Of a DNA stretch of 64,000 bases, positions 25,154-34,104 are shown piece by piece; position 1 is the stretch's first letter, and each line of letters begins with the position of its first letter. The translations under genes were made by a program, and so were the position numbers. The stretch comes from Candidatus Poribacteria bacterium (GTDB lineage: Bacteria > Poribacteria > WGA-4E > WGA-3G): the NCBI GenBank assembly GCA_028824685.1, contig JAPPCZ010000029.1, positions 60,057 through 124,056 on the forward strand, read 5' to 3'. The notes beneath the pieces are model-generated. The model did no database searches, was not told where the DNA came from, and worked only from the letters and a program-made list of their open reading frames with translations.

Positions 25154-25369
25154 ATGAAAAAAGAACAGATTGTCTCGCGCAACCCAAAAGTGATGAACGG
25201 TACTTTAGTTTTCGCTGGCACTCGTGTACCGGTTGAGATTTTGATTCAGCACCTAACGGCAGGGGATTCACTTAAAAAATTCCTTGACGATTTTCCTACC
25301 GTATCTCATGAGCAAGCTGTCGCGTACCTGAAGATGACTTTAGAGGTTGCCGATGCGCGTGTTGCTTGA
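25154..25369 (+). CDS. DUF433 antitoxin (VapB-like)
   Basis: A 71-residue DUF433 protein, usually the antitoxin of a DUF5615/PIN-like toxin. Family marks are RNPKVMNGTLVFAGTRVPVEILIQHLTAG and FLDDFPTVSHEQAVAYL, a winged-helix-type DNA-binding fold. GGAG lies upstream of the ATG. Its 3' end overlaps the toxin gene start by 17 bases, which is normal for such modules. It probably binds and neutralises the toxin and represses its own promoter. Confidence 0.92.
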   Translation: MKKEQIVSRNPKVMNGTLVFAGTRVPVEILIQHLTAGDSLKKFLDDFPTVSHEQAVAYLKMTLEVADARVA

Positions 25370-25679
25370 TGAAAATCTACCAGATCAACTACGAGAATTT
25401 TTTGTGGACAATATTGAGGTAGTCACAGTAAGTTATCGTGGGTGGAAAGGAAAAGAGAATGGTGAACTGTTGAAATTTGCGGCAGACGAATTTGATGTCT
25501 TTATCACAACGGATCGGGGAATTCCTCATCAGCAAAACTTAGATAATTTTGAAATTGGAATTATACTGTTGGAAACTGAAAGTAACCGTATTGAGGATCT
25601 TGCGCCGTTGATTTCTCAAGTTAATGCTGTATTGAAAACAGTCAATAGTGGGGAAATTGTGCGTGTAATACCAAATTAA
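25353..25679 (+). CDS. DUF5615 PIN-like toxin
   Basis: A 108-residue PIN-like ribonuclease toxin. MRVLLDENLPDQL carries the first acidic residues (D-E-N), and FVFITTDRG-type text (DVFITTDRGIPHQQNL) the later acidic cluster, as in DUF5615 proteins. The ATG at 25353 has GAGG six bases upstream inside the antitoxin gene. The last residues (IPN and the TAA stop) are encoded by the left inverted repeat of a MITE-like element, so the native C-terminus may have been replaced. The toxin target is presumably RNA. Confidence 0.88.
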   Translation: MRVLLDENLPDQLREFFVDNIEVVTVSYRGWKGKENGELLKFAADEFDVFITTDRGIPHQQNLDNFEIGIILLETESNRIEDLAPLISQVNAVLKTVNSGEIVRVIPN

Positions 25680-25758
25680 CAGGATTTATCTTGTTTTACT
25701 GGAATCAGGTGCGGTTAGGAAACCGCACCTACCGAGAAGAATCGCGTTAATTTGGTAT
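25668..25758. mobile_element. MITE-like element, family B (ATACCAAATTAAC ends), copy 1
   Basis: A 91-base element with perfect 13-base inverted ends, ATACCAAATTAAC and GTTAATTTGGTAT, and an internal hairpin GGTGCGGTT-AGGA-AACCGCACC. Its left end supplies the last codons and the stop of the toxin gene. A second copy lies at 43504-43591. Confidence 0.8.
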
Positions 25759-25853
25759 AAGATCATAGCGAGTAGAAAATGTATAAAGGCGAACTACAAC
25801 AGTGATATAATTTTAACATTCAACGCTTGAAACTGGATTATAAGGCAAATTAC

Positions 25854-27884
25854 ATGAATGAATTTTTAACGTTGTTACTCCCGTGGCAAGAGACACCTAA
25901 CGACCAGATTTCGGATATTTTTGTTTACATCATTGGTGCTTCCTTCCTCATATTATTGATTTATTTTGTTGTAAGAATTTACCTCCGATACAAATTAATT
26001 AGAAATTTAACGCGAAAAATCCGTCAATTCGAAAGACCTGCTCAACCTGCAATACTACAGGAATTGAAAGAAGAGTTTGACAAAGCACAATTTACTGAAG
26101 CATGGCAAGAGTTTTCGGATTCACTGATTACACGCCAACGCGATGAAAACCAAAAAATAGTATACAAAACAGATGAAGCATCATCCTTCTTCAGCGAAGA
26201 CCGTCTACTTGATGAATATATGAATCTCCGATTTTGGAATAGTATTCCTGCTATATTGGTCGGATTCGGGATTCTTGGGACTTTTGTCGGCTTAGTTTGG
26301 GGATTGATACCGTTTTCAGATACTGATTTTCAAGAAACAGATGATATCAAGACTGCAATTGAAGGACTTCTCTCTGGAGTATCAACAGCGTTTGTCACAT
26401 CCGTTTGGGGTATGGTGGCGTCACTATTTTTTAATGCAATAGAGAAGTTAACAATCGGAGGCATAAATAGTGAAATATCAAATCTGCATCGGTCACTTGA
26501 TAGAATATTTACATTAACAGTCGCAGAGGAAATTGCATTTAGACAAGAAGATGAATTAGCACAACAGACATCAGCTCTTAAATCGTTTTCAACAGATTTA
26601 TCAAATGTAATTATAAGTGCAATGACAGAAGGTAGACAAGAATTAATTCAGGAGCTTCGCAAGTCAACTGATATTTTTAGCTATGCAATTACTGAAAAAT
26701 TGGATCCTACTCTTAATGCCTTGAATACTGCTATTTCAAGTTCTGAAAAAAATATAATAGATGCTATGAGGGAAGGTAGACAAGAAATTATTCCAGAGAT
26801 CCAAAAAATTCCTGAAGTCTTCAGTGAAGCGGTGGCAAATAAGTTGCAGCCCAGTCTTGATAGATTAAATACAGTAGTTGAAAAATTGCAAAAAGAAAAA
26901 GAAGAATCTTCCACTGAAGCCATCCGAGAATTGGTTGAGGAATTTAAAAAAGCACTTTCAGGATCATTCACAAAAGAGATCGAAACCCTCGTTAAAGAAC
27001 TTAGCACAGTGAGCCAAAGCCTCATTGATCTACCTACGCGTATGGAAAACATGATGGAAGGAGTCCAAAAGAAAATAGATGAGATTTGTGAATCACTAAA
27101 AAATGCAACTGACACCCAGACAAAACTGACTGAGGAAACTATCAAAGGAATTCTTGATGGACTTCGGTTTGCAATTACAGAGTTAAATGGTGCTATTGAT
27201 TCAATCACATCAAATGCTGCCACAGAGTCTTCCCAAATGATTAAACAAATCCGCGACAGTGTGAACGAAGCTACAGATCGACTTAAGAAAATTTTTGAGG
27301 AAGGTGAAACACATATCAGCGTATTATTAGATCGTCAAAATAAATTGATTGAGGCAATTGATAAACCTATATCCAAATCGCAAGAAGCACTTCAGGCTGG
27401 AAATGTTCTGTTGCAAGGAGTTAATACAAGCCTAATTAATGCAAATGAAATGATTGTGACAATGCAAGCATTTTCAGATCAATTGAAAGGATCAGCGTCA
27501 ACACTTACAACTGCAGGAGAGAATCTGACAAAAGCAAGCGATACATTCAATCAACAGAACGCCGAATATCTTAAAGCAAATCGCGAAACAAATCAGCAGA
27601 TTCAAGAGTCTCTCCAACAATCCCAAAAATTGCTTGATGAGTTCGCTGGTAAATTTGAAACAATTCAGTCTGGGTTACAAGGCATCTTTGAGGAAATTCA
27701 GCAAGGCATGGATCGTTATTCTTCAACCACCCGTGAATCTATTGGAAAGTCTATCGATGAATTCTCTAAGCATTTGGCAGATGCTGCAGACAAGCTTGCT
27801 GGTAGTGTTTCTGCACTTGATAACAGTGTTGAGGAATTAAGTGAAATGATTGAGCAATTTTCGCGGCTCCGAGGTAACAGATAA
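25854..27884 (+). CDS. zorA: ZorA, MotA/TolQ/ExbB-like proton channel of a type I Zorya system
   Basis: A 676-residue inner-membrane protein. Helices occur at about 20-44 (IGASFLILLIYFVV), about 130-160 (NSIPAILVGFGILGTFVGLVWG) and about 180-205 (GVSTAFVTSVWGMVASLFF), the MotA/TolQ/ExbB core. The remaining 450 or so residues are a long alpha-helical, coiled-coil-rich tail with repeated S/I-x-x-A-M/L-R-E-G-R-Q-E-type segments. This core plus long tail is what distinguishes ZorA from flagellar MotA. With ZorB it is thought to form a proton-driven motor that senses phage entry. Start: ATG 25854, with a TTG at 25827 possible. It overlaps zorB by one base (TAATG), giving coupled translation. Confidence 0.88.
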   Translation: MNEFLTLLLPWQETPNDQISDIFVYIIGASFLILLIYFVVRIYLRYKLIRNLTRKIRQFERPAQPAILQELKEEFDKAQFTEAWQEFSDSLITRQRDENQKIVYKTDEASSFFSEDRLLDEYMNLRFWNSIPAILVGFGILGTFVGLVWGLIPFSDTDFQETDDIKTAIEGLLSGVSTAFVTSVWGMVASLFFNAIEKLTIGGINSEISNLHRSLDRIFTLTVAEEIAFRQEDELAQQTSALKSFSTDLSNVIISAMTEGRQELIQELRKSTDIFSYAITEKLDPTLNALNTAISSSEKNIIDAMREGRQEIIPEIQKIPEVFSEAVANKLQPSLDRLNTVVEKLQKEKEESSTEAIRELVEEFKKALSGSFTKEIETLVKELSTVSQSLIDLPTRMENMMEGVQKKIDEICESLKNATDTQTKLTEETIKGILDGLRFAITELNGAIDSITSNAATESSQMIKQIRDSVNEATDRLKKIFEEGETHISVLLDRQNKLIEAIDKPISKSQEALQAGNVLLQGVNTSLINANEMIVTMQAFSDQLKGSASTLTTAGENLTKASDTFNQQNAEYLKANRETNQQIQESLQQSQKLLDEFAGKFETIQSGLQGIFEEIQQGMDRYSSTTRESIGKSIDEFSKHLADAADKLAGSVSALDNSVEELSEMIEQFSRLRGNR

Positions 27885-28639
27885 TGCCCAGAACTCTTTC
27901 TGCATCAAAATCACTTACAGATGAAAATCCGTTCACTCTATCGTTAGGCGATTTAATGGCGGGTTTATTGCTAATTTTCGTGCTTTTGCTCTCTTTTGTC
28001 ATGTTGGATTTAATGGAAAAGGAAGAACGTGATAGTGAAATTAACAAAAGATTGTTAGAAATTTTTACGGACTATGTTAAGTTACGGGAAGAATTATACA
28101 AGGACCTTGAGAATGAATTCGAAAAAGACCTCCAAAAATGGAATGCTGTATTAGATAGAGAGAAACTATCTGTCCGATTCAAAGAACCTAAAGTGTTATT
28201 TAAGCAAGGAGAGGCAGAAGTACAGTTCGCCTTCAAAGAAATATTGGATGACTTTTTTCCACGCTATATAAGAATTTTAAAACGTCCTGAATATGTCAAT
28301 GACATAGCAGAAATTCGGATTGAGGGACACACATCGAGTGAATGGTCAGGGATAGTCAGTCAACAAGATGCTTATATTCTCAATATGGAATTATCACAAG
28401 ACAGAACAAGAAGCGTGCTTCAATATGTGCTGCATATACCTGAAATCGGTACTAATCGAGACTGGATACAGCAGCTCTTAACTGCAAATGGTTTATCTTC
28501 AAGTAAGTTAATTGATAATCCAGATGGCACACAGAATAGAGAAGAATCAAGACGAGTAGAGTTTCGCGTACGGACTAATGCAGAAAAGCAGCTTGAAAAA
28601 ATCAAAGAACTTGAACACCTTATCGGAGATAAACCGTGA
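27884..28639 (+). CDS. zorB: ZorB, MotB/OmpA-like subunit of the Zorya motor
   Basis: A 251-residue single-pass membrane protein. The N-terminal helix SLGDLMAGLLLIFVLLLSF carries D23, at the position of the proton-binding Asp of MotB/ExbD. A helical linker (about 45-85) is followed by an OmpA-like peptidoglycan-binding domain with IEGHTSS near 146, LSQDRTRSVLQYVL, and R-x-V-E-F-R-V near the end. It shares one base with zorA and four with zorC (GTGA), which argues for a fixed protein complex. Known role: with ZorA it forms the membrane-anchored motor of Zorya, anchored to the cell wall. All key residues seem intact. Confidence 0.9.
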   Translation: MPRTLSASKSLTDENPFTLSLGDLMAGLLLIFVLLLSFVMLDLMEKEERDSEINKRLLEIFTDYVKLREELYKDLENEFEKDLQKWNAVLDREKLSVRFKEPKVLFKQGEAEVQFAFKEILDDFFPRYIRILKRPEYVNDIAEIRIEGHTSSEWSGIVSQQDAYILNMELSQDRTRSVLQYVLHIPEIGTNRDWIQQLLTANGLSSSKLIDNPDGTQNREESRRVEFRVRTNAEKQLEKIKELEHLIGDKP

Positions 28640-30183
28640 ATTCAGCAAAAAAGCTCCTTCAATTCGATTTTAATGCCGATGAATTTGCCCGCCGTGCACT
28701 GAAACCAATTGAAATTCCAACAGAAAGATTTGCTGTTTTGGAAAAAATCATCAAAGATCATGAGGGAAAGGGAAATGGTCCACCTAATCCGGAAACCCTT
28801 CGCGAGATTTACCGACTCTTCATAGATACTCCGCCAAATAATCTCCGAAACGAATTTAACACGCTCAGACGAATCCGACAACTTGCATGGGCATTGACCT
28901 TCTCCGAAAATGGGCTGCCTCGTATTGTGGATATACCGCAACTCAAAGATGCACTTCAGTTAATTGAAAATCGTTTTCGTGTGAGTGCCCTGCGCGGTGT
29001 TTTTAAAACTTTACTGGAGGCGTGGGATAGTCCAAATGCCAATATGCTACGTGCGTTTGTTAAAAATCATTTGAAAGATTATGATGGAAAACAAAAATTC
29101 TTTCAGAAACTGAAAACAAACATGCGTTGGTATTGTCAAGAAAACGGCACAAAAGAACTTGCAACAAAACTATTTCTCACAAATAAGAAACTTTCAGATG
29201 TTTGGACATTTCTTGATTTACCCGACTATATGAACTCCTTTCCCTACTTCGGTTTTGTTGCAATGGAGTATGTTTCAATCAAAAGTTTTCCTGATGATGT
29301 TTTTGTTACGGATGTGGTAGAATTTGTCAAGAAATACAAAAACGATACAATAAGTCGCACCATTATGTCCAACCTGATTGTGCAACTTGGGTATAATGCC
29401 TCTGAAAGTTTGCGCCAACTTATTCAATCTTATGTTCTTCAAAAGTGGAGAGATCCGCGACTTGCAGGATCGAACTGGCATGATGTCTCTACTGAAGCGC
29501 GCAAAATCTTCATCAAATGGCTTACAGAAGCTGACCTCGACTTTTTCTTTGATATAGTATCCAGAGCATGCCATGACCAAAAATTTGCCTACAGAAAAAC
29601 ATTTTGGTTGGCATACTTTGACCATATCTCCCTTTGTTGTCTAGTGTTACGAGGAAATGCTGAGTATCTTTTCAGACATGACTCGCAAGCCCTGCAATAC
29701 TATCGTGATCGTCGCCCAGCGACGTTGGGAGGAGGGAGTAGCGATCAACACGCTTTCATCATTCAGATGGGTAATTACACCTTTGTTGAGTTTAGTAGTA
29801 CTGGTGCAGCTTGTTATGTTTATGACAATGTAAATCTTCCTTTTGAATTGGGGAAATCAGAATATTATATGCCCGAGTTTCAAAATCAAGATTGGGCAGT
29901 ACATCGAGTAATTCACCGAAATTCAGAAAACTATTATTGGCAAAAAAATTTGGCAAAATGGATAAAAAAGGAAATCGGATTTGAACCTGTTCGTAGTTAT
30001 CGACTTCACGCCCAAGATGAGGTAAGAGGCAATCAAAATCCAGAGGAAACGGAGAAAATACGTATAAATTGTCCTAACAAGAATTGCAAGCAAAAGTTGC
30101 AAATTCCTGTCACAGAGAATCAGTTAAAACTTACATGTCCAACATGCAGAACAACTTTTGAATACAAAACGACGGTGTTATGA
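28636..30183 (+). CDS. zorC: ZorC, EH-signature-like effector protein of the Zorya system
   Basis: A 515-residue soluble protein in the zorC position. A helical N-terminal part is followed by a region around D370-Q-H372-A-F...F-V-E385-F-S...YVYD that I take as the E/H signature of the EH_Signature family used to define ZorC. The C-terminus adds a probable zinc ribbon with C479-P-N-K-N-C484 and C501-P-T-C504. The start is GTG 28636 within the zorB stop (GTGA). The end overlaps zorD as ATGA. ZorC is thought to work with ZorD on phage DNA in the cytoplasm. I recognised it mainly by position and the His/Glu motif; the zinc ribbon is unusual in my recollection. Confidence 0.72.
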   Translation: MNSAKKLLQFDFNADEFARRALKPIEIPTERFAVLEKIIKDHEGKGNGPPNPETLREIYRLFIDTPPNNLRNEFNTLRRIRQLAWALTFSENGLPRIVDIPQLKDALQLIENRFRVSALRGVFKTLLEAWDSPNANMLRAFVKNHLKDYDGKQKFFQKLKTNMRWYCQENGTKELATKLFLTNKKLSDVWTFLDLPDYMNSFPYFGFVAMEYVSIKSFPDDVFVTDVVEFVKKYKNDTISRTIMSNLIVQLGYNASESLRQLIQSYVLQKWRDPRLAGSNWHDVSTEARKIFIKWLTEADLDFFFDIVSRACHDQKFAYRKTFWLAYFDHISLCCLVLRGNAEYLFRHDSQALQYYRDRRPATLGGGSSDQHAFIIQMGNYTFVEFSSTGAACYVYDNVNLPFELGKSEYYMPEFQNQDWAVHRVIHRNSENYYWQKNLAKWIKKEIGFEPVRSYRLHAQDEVRGNQNPEETEKIRINCPNKNCKQKLQIPVTENQLKLTCPTCRTTFEYKTTVL

Positions 30184-33100
30184 TGCTTAACCTATTCGGA
30201 AAGAATTCATCTGAACCAGCACAACTAAACTGGCAAGAAACCCCAGACGGCATTCTGTTTACTTCACCATCAGAAAACCTGTCTCTAACTGAATACGCCT
30301 CAAACTTGCCAGCAGAAGCATATAACGCCCAAGCACAATGGGTGCTTCTCAAAGAATTAGTTGATAACGGTCAAGCAGAATCATCAGACAGTGGAATTCA
30401 CATCCCAAATGAGGAAATATGCCAACTTGAGTCATTTGAACAAGAGAGACTTGGTTTACCAGAACCGTATCCGTTTGATATTGAAATCCAATCACATGGC
30501 ACGCTCAATGAACCAGAGTTCCGATACAATTACCAGTTTCTACAACCAGATAGAAAACCTTTGCATCCAAAACGAATTGGCTGTATTTTGCGTTTGACAA
30601 AGAATCGGGTATATCTCTTGACGAGCGAACAGTTTGGGCTTCTGGAGGCTTTAGATACGTTCAATGCACGAAATGCTACTGACAAAAATTTTGAAATTAA
30701 TTTACTTGAATTTGCAAAGATAAAAGGGCTTGCCAAAAATACTGGTGCTGCGCTTGAGCTTTACCTAAACCAGCAAGAAGTTGTTGCACCGAAAACCGTT
30801 CGTTTACGTCTACGCGAGTCGGGTCATGACGTTGAGATAATTCCTGATGTAGCAGGGGTTGACAGCGAAAAGTTTGAAGAACTCTTTGATAAATTTCCTA
30901 ATTCTGAAACCACCTATAATTTACCGCGTCCCGACGGTGGCAGAACCCGCGTCCTTTTCCAAGAGAAACAACGTGAAGCGTTGGAATCTATTAAAGAAAA
31001 TCGGCGCGTTTCTCGCGAACAGATCGCGGAGATGGCTAAACACCCGCAGGAATACTTTGATCCTGAAATCGTTGAACTTGATCCAACGGACGATGCTTTA
31101 TCCTTCAGTGAACGAGTCCGTAAAATTGGCATTTACCAACCGAAAGTCTATCCGTTTATTTCGCCTTACAAAAGCCAATGGATCCCTGGTATTTTAGTTG
31201 ACGATGATGAATCAGGTACGCGCACAAAGATTCCGATTAAGACCGAAGAGGAACTTACCGAATTAAAAGAAGCGATTAGGGATGCAAAGCGAACTGGTAA
31301 AAGTCATGTGACACGAAATGGAAAACAGATTCCGATTTCTGATCTTGAGGAACTTCTCCCGTTTATTGAAAGGCAACTCAAAGATCGTGAAAAAGATCCT
31401 CCTGAACCAGTTGAAAAATCAGAAACTCCAGTATTAATTATTGTTGAGAATATTGAAGATTCAACTTTTGTCGCAACTGCTGGATCTTCAGCAAACAAAC
31501 CTTTTCGACACCAGCTTGAACAACCGCCAAACCTCAAAAAGGAATTCAATCTTCTACCACATCAAGAGGAAGGACTTGCCTGGGTGCAACAACTGTCGCA
31601 GAAAAAATACCCTGGTGGATTACTCGCTGATGACATGGGACTTGGCAAAACGTTGCAAGTACTCTGCTTTCTGGAATGGCATCATCGCAAATTTCGTCAG
31701 CAAGAATCGCAACGGAAACCGTACCTGATTGTTGCACCAATCGCGCTTTTAGAAAACTGGGCAGCGGAATATCCAAAGTTTTTTGACAAAGGCGCGTTGG
31801 ATTTTATCACGTTGTACGGTAAGGAACTGCAAAATTATAAAATTGATCCATCTAAAGCAAAACAAATCCAGATTCCTGAGATAGAAGGCGTAGAACGACT
31901 AAGGGAATTACGGAAAAAGCGAGGCGCACTTAATGTGAAACGTCTCCAAAAAACCGATGTAGTACTAACTACCTATGAGACTGTTCGAGATTTCCAATTG
32001 GATTTAGGTTTAATCCATTGGGCAACGGTTATCATAGATGAAGCACAAAAAATCAAAACACCGGGAACACTTGTCACGAATGCCTTGAAAGCACTCAATA
32101 CAGATTTTCGCATCGCAATGACAGGAACACCTGTAGAAAATTCGCTGATGGATTTGTGGTGTATCACCGATTTTGTGGCACCAGGCTATCTTGATAGCGC
32201 GAAAAATTTCAATAATGAATTTTGCCTTCCTCTTGAGAATCCTGAAACTGACATTCGCGCGCTTGGAGAACAAATCCGTAAACGTATTGGTGTTCACCTT
32301 AAAAGACGACTAAAGACTGAAATTCTGGATGATCTTCCCGAAAAATACATTCATGTTGAAAATTGTCAACAGGAAATGCCTCCAACACAAGTAGAACGGT
32401 ATCAGGCTGCACTACAATCCACAAAAGACAGTGGAGCAACAGGACCGCAACAACGCAACCGCATTTTACAGGTTCTTCACCAATTACGCGACATTTCTGA
32501 CCATCCTCTGCTATCAGACTCGCAGTGGGAGCAACTTGCTATTTCTGAATTGATCGAACAGTCCGCCAAACTAATAGTAACTGTAAAACTTCTTAAGGAC
32601 ATTCAGGCTGCTGGTGAAAAGGTAATTTTGTTTGCAGACCGTCGAAAAACGCAGCATCTTCTTGCGCGCGTTATTAAGGAACAATTTGAGTTAGGGGATA
32701 TTTCTATTGTCAACGGGGATACGCCAGGAAGTAAACAGAGAGAAGGTTCAATGAAAATCAGTCGTCAACAAGCCGTTGATCGTTTCCAAAATACTCCAGG
32801 ATTCAATGCAATCATCATGTCACCTCTTTCTGCTGGTGTCGGTCTAAATATCACTGAAGCAAACCATGTGATTCATTATAGTCGCTGGTGGAATCCTGCT
32901 AAAGAAGACCAAGCGAGTGATAGAGTATACCGTATCGGGCAAAAACGACCAGTGCATATCTATTTGCCAATGGCTATCCACAGCGAGTTTAAAACCTTTG
33001 ATGTCATACTACATGAACTCCTTGAGCGAAAACGTCAGCTTTCACAAGATACATTGTTTCCAACAGAACGGGCGGAAGTAAAACCTGCAGATATTTTAGA

Positions 33101-33575
33101 TGCGTTGCAAGCCACATCCCCTGAAACAAAGCACGACATACCACTAACGATAGAAGACGTTGATAAGCTGGAACCCCAATTTTTTGAGTTTTTTGTTGCT
33201 GCTCTCTTTGAAAAACAAGGATACAAGATTGAATTAACACCGTACTCAGGTGATAAAGGAGCGGATGTAGTCGTTCACCCAATGCAGTCCGAAAACCCAG
33301 GATTGCTTATACAAGTCAAGCAACGTAATGCTGGGGGCAGACCGGGACATGAAGCGGTGGATGAGATTGTCGCAGCAATACGATTTTATGAAGAAAAATA
33401 TGGGACAACTTTTAAACCCGTTGTCATAACAAATCGTACTTTTACTAAAGAGGCACACCGTCTCAGTCGTACAAATGAAGTGCAAATATACGAACGCACG
33501 TGGATAATTGAAAATTTGAAGCAATATCCTGTAACATGGACTGATGTCAACTTGTGTCAGTTTCAAACAGTTTAA
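30180..33575 (+). CDS. zorD: ZorD, SNF2 helicase with Mrr-like nuclease domain
   Basis: A 1131-residue soluble protein. The first about 450 residues are an uncharacterised N-terminal region. The SNF2 helicase core follows with Walker A region DDMGLGKT (about 483-490), DEAQ box (about 621-624), MTGTPVEN, and the C-terminal helicase lobe ending in DRVYRIGQKRPVHIY. At about 1000-1125 is an Mrr-type PD-(D/E)XK nuclease domain with D-K-G-A-D-V near 1024 and I-Q-V-K near 1044-1047, then EIVAAIRFYE and VVITN. Such a helicase-nuclease is the defining ZorD of type I Zorya. It is coupled to zorC by a four-base overlap. All ATPase and nuclease motifs appear intact, so an active anti-phage effector is predicted. 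Confidence 0.92.
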   Translation: MMLNLFGKNSSEPAQLNWQETPDGILFTSPSENLSLTEYASNLPAEAYNAQAQWVLLKELVDNGQAESSDSGIHIPNEEICQLESFEQERLGLPEPYPFDIEIQSHGTLNEPEFRYNYQFLQPDRKPLHPKRIGCILRLTKNRVYLLTSEQFGLLEALDTFNARNATDKNFEINLLEFAKIKGLAKNTGAALELYLNQQEVVAPKTVRLRLRESGHDVEIIPDVAGVDSEKFEELFDKFPNSETTYNLPRPDGGRTRVLFQEKQREALESIKENRRVSREQIAEMAKHPQEYFDPEIVELDPTDDALSFSERVRKIGIYQPKVYPFISPYKSQWIPGILVDDDESGTRTKIPIKTEEELTELKEAIRDAKRTGKSHVTRNGKQIPISDLEELLPFIERQLKDREKDPPEPVEKSETPVLIIVENIEDSTFVATAGSSANKPFRHQLEQPPNLKKEFNLLPHQEEGLAWVQQLSQKKYPGGLLADDMGLGKTLQVLCFLEWHHRKFRQQESQRKPYLIVAPIALLENWAAEYPKFFDKGALDFITLYGKELQNYKIDPSKAKQIQIPEIEGVERLRELRKKRGALNVKRLQKTDVVLTTYETVRDFQLDLGLIHWATVIIDEAQKIKTPGTLVTNALKALNTDFRIAMTGTPVENSLMDLWCITDFVAPGYLDSAKNFNNEFCLPLENPETDIRALGEQIRKRIGVHLKRRLKTEILDDLPEKYIHVENCQQEMPPTQVERYQAALQSTKDSGATGPQQRNRILQVLHQLRDISDHPLLSDSQWEQLAISELIEQSAKLIVTVKLLKDIQAAGEKVILFADRRKTQHLLARVIKEQFELGDISIVNGDTPGSKQREGSMKISRQQAVDRFQNTPGFNAIIMSPLSAGVGLNITEANHVIHYSRWWNPAKEDQASDRVYRIGQKRPVHIYLPMAIHSEFKTFDVILHELLERKRQLSQDTLFPTERAEVKPADILDALQATSPETKHDIPLTIEDVDKLEPQFFEFFVAALFEKQGYKIELTPYSGDKGADVVVHPMQSENPGLLIQVKQRNAGGRPGHEAVDEIVAAIRFYEEKYGTTFKPVVITNRTFTKEAHRLSRTNEVQIYERTWIIENLKQYPVTWTDVNLCQFQTV

Positions 33576-33584
33576 AGGTAAACC

Positions 33585-34067
33585 ATGGCACCACAAAAAC
33601 GCTTAGACATCCGAGTCAACCCCACCATCACTGCCGATGAGTTATTCAACTTCTATGAACGAAACAATATTTGTGAAGTTGGGTTTGGCAAAGAAGGCGC
33701 AGCAAGGATATTGGAACACCCGCATCTCATCGTAGCTGCCTACGTTGAAACTGAACTGATCGGACTTGCACGCGCTACTTTTGACGGACTTTCTGCACAC
33801 ATCATGGAATTTTCCGTTGATGTCCACTATCAAGGAGATGCTCTGAAATACAACAACGGATCGTTGATTGAATCAGATAATAGCAGATTAGGGATTCTGT
33901 TGGGTGAACGCCTATGCCTTGAACTTGAAAAAATGGGAGCAACCTTCATCACCGGCTACATCGTTGAAAATTGCGAAGAGTCCTTTTATCGCTCACTCGG
34001 TTTCAGAGAAAATGAAGGACATCTGGTCTATTACATTGACACACGTCCTTATGTAGTCGATTCCTGA
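33585..34067 (+). CDS. GNAT-fold N-acetyltransferase-like protein
   Basis: A 160-residue acetyltransferase-like protein. It ends in the GNAT C-terminal pattern S-F-Y-R-S-L-G-F-R-E-N and has the central LGILLGERLCLELEKMGATFITGYIVENCEES region, where the acetyl-CoA loop usually sits; the classic Q/R-x-x-G-x-G/A is weak. It starts 9 bases after the zorD stop, so it may be transcribed with the Zorya operon. It is not a standard Zorya component and could be a passenger or a regulator. The substrate is unknown. Confidence 0.75.
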   Translation: MAPQKRLDIRVNPTITADELFNFYERNNICEVGFGKEGAARILEHPHLIVAAYVETELIGLARATFDGLSAHIMEFSVDVHYQGDALKYNNGSLIESDNSRLGILLGERLCLELEKMGATFITGYIVENCEESFYRSLGFRENEGHLVYYIDTRPYVVDS

Positions 34068-34104
34068 CCAAAAATTGCAGTCGATGCTAGAGGACGTAAA
34101 AACC

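Noticed and set aside
25854..28639. MotA/MotB-like pair as a flagellar motor or TolQR/ExbBD
   Set aside because: The long coiled-coil tail on the MotA-like protein and overlap with EH-signature-like and SNF2-Mrr genes fit Zorya, and no flagellar or TonB genes are near.
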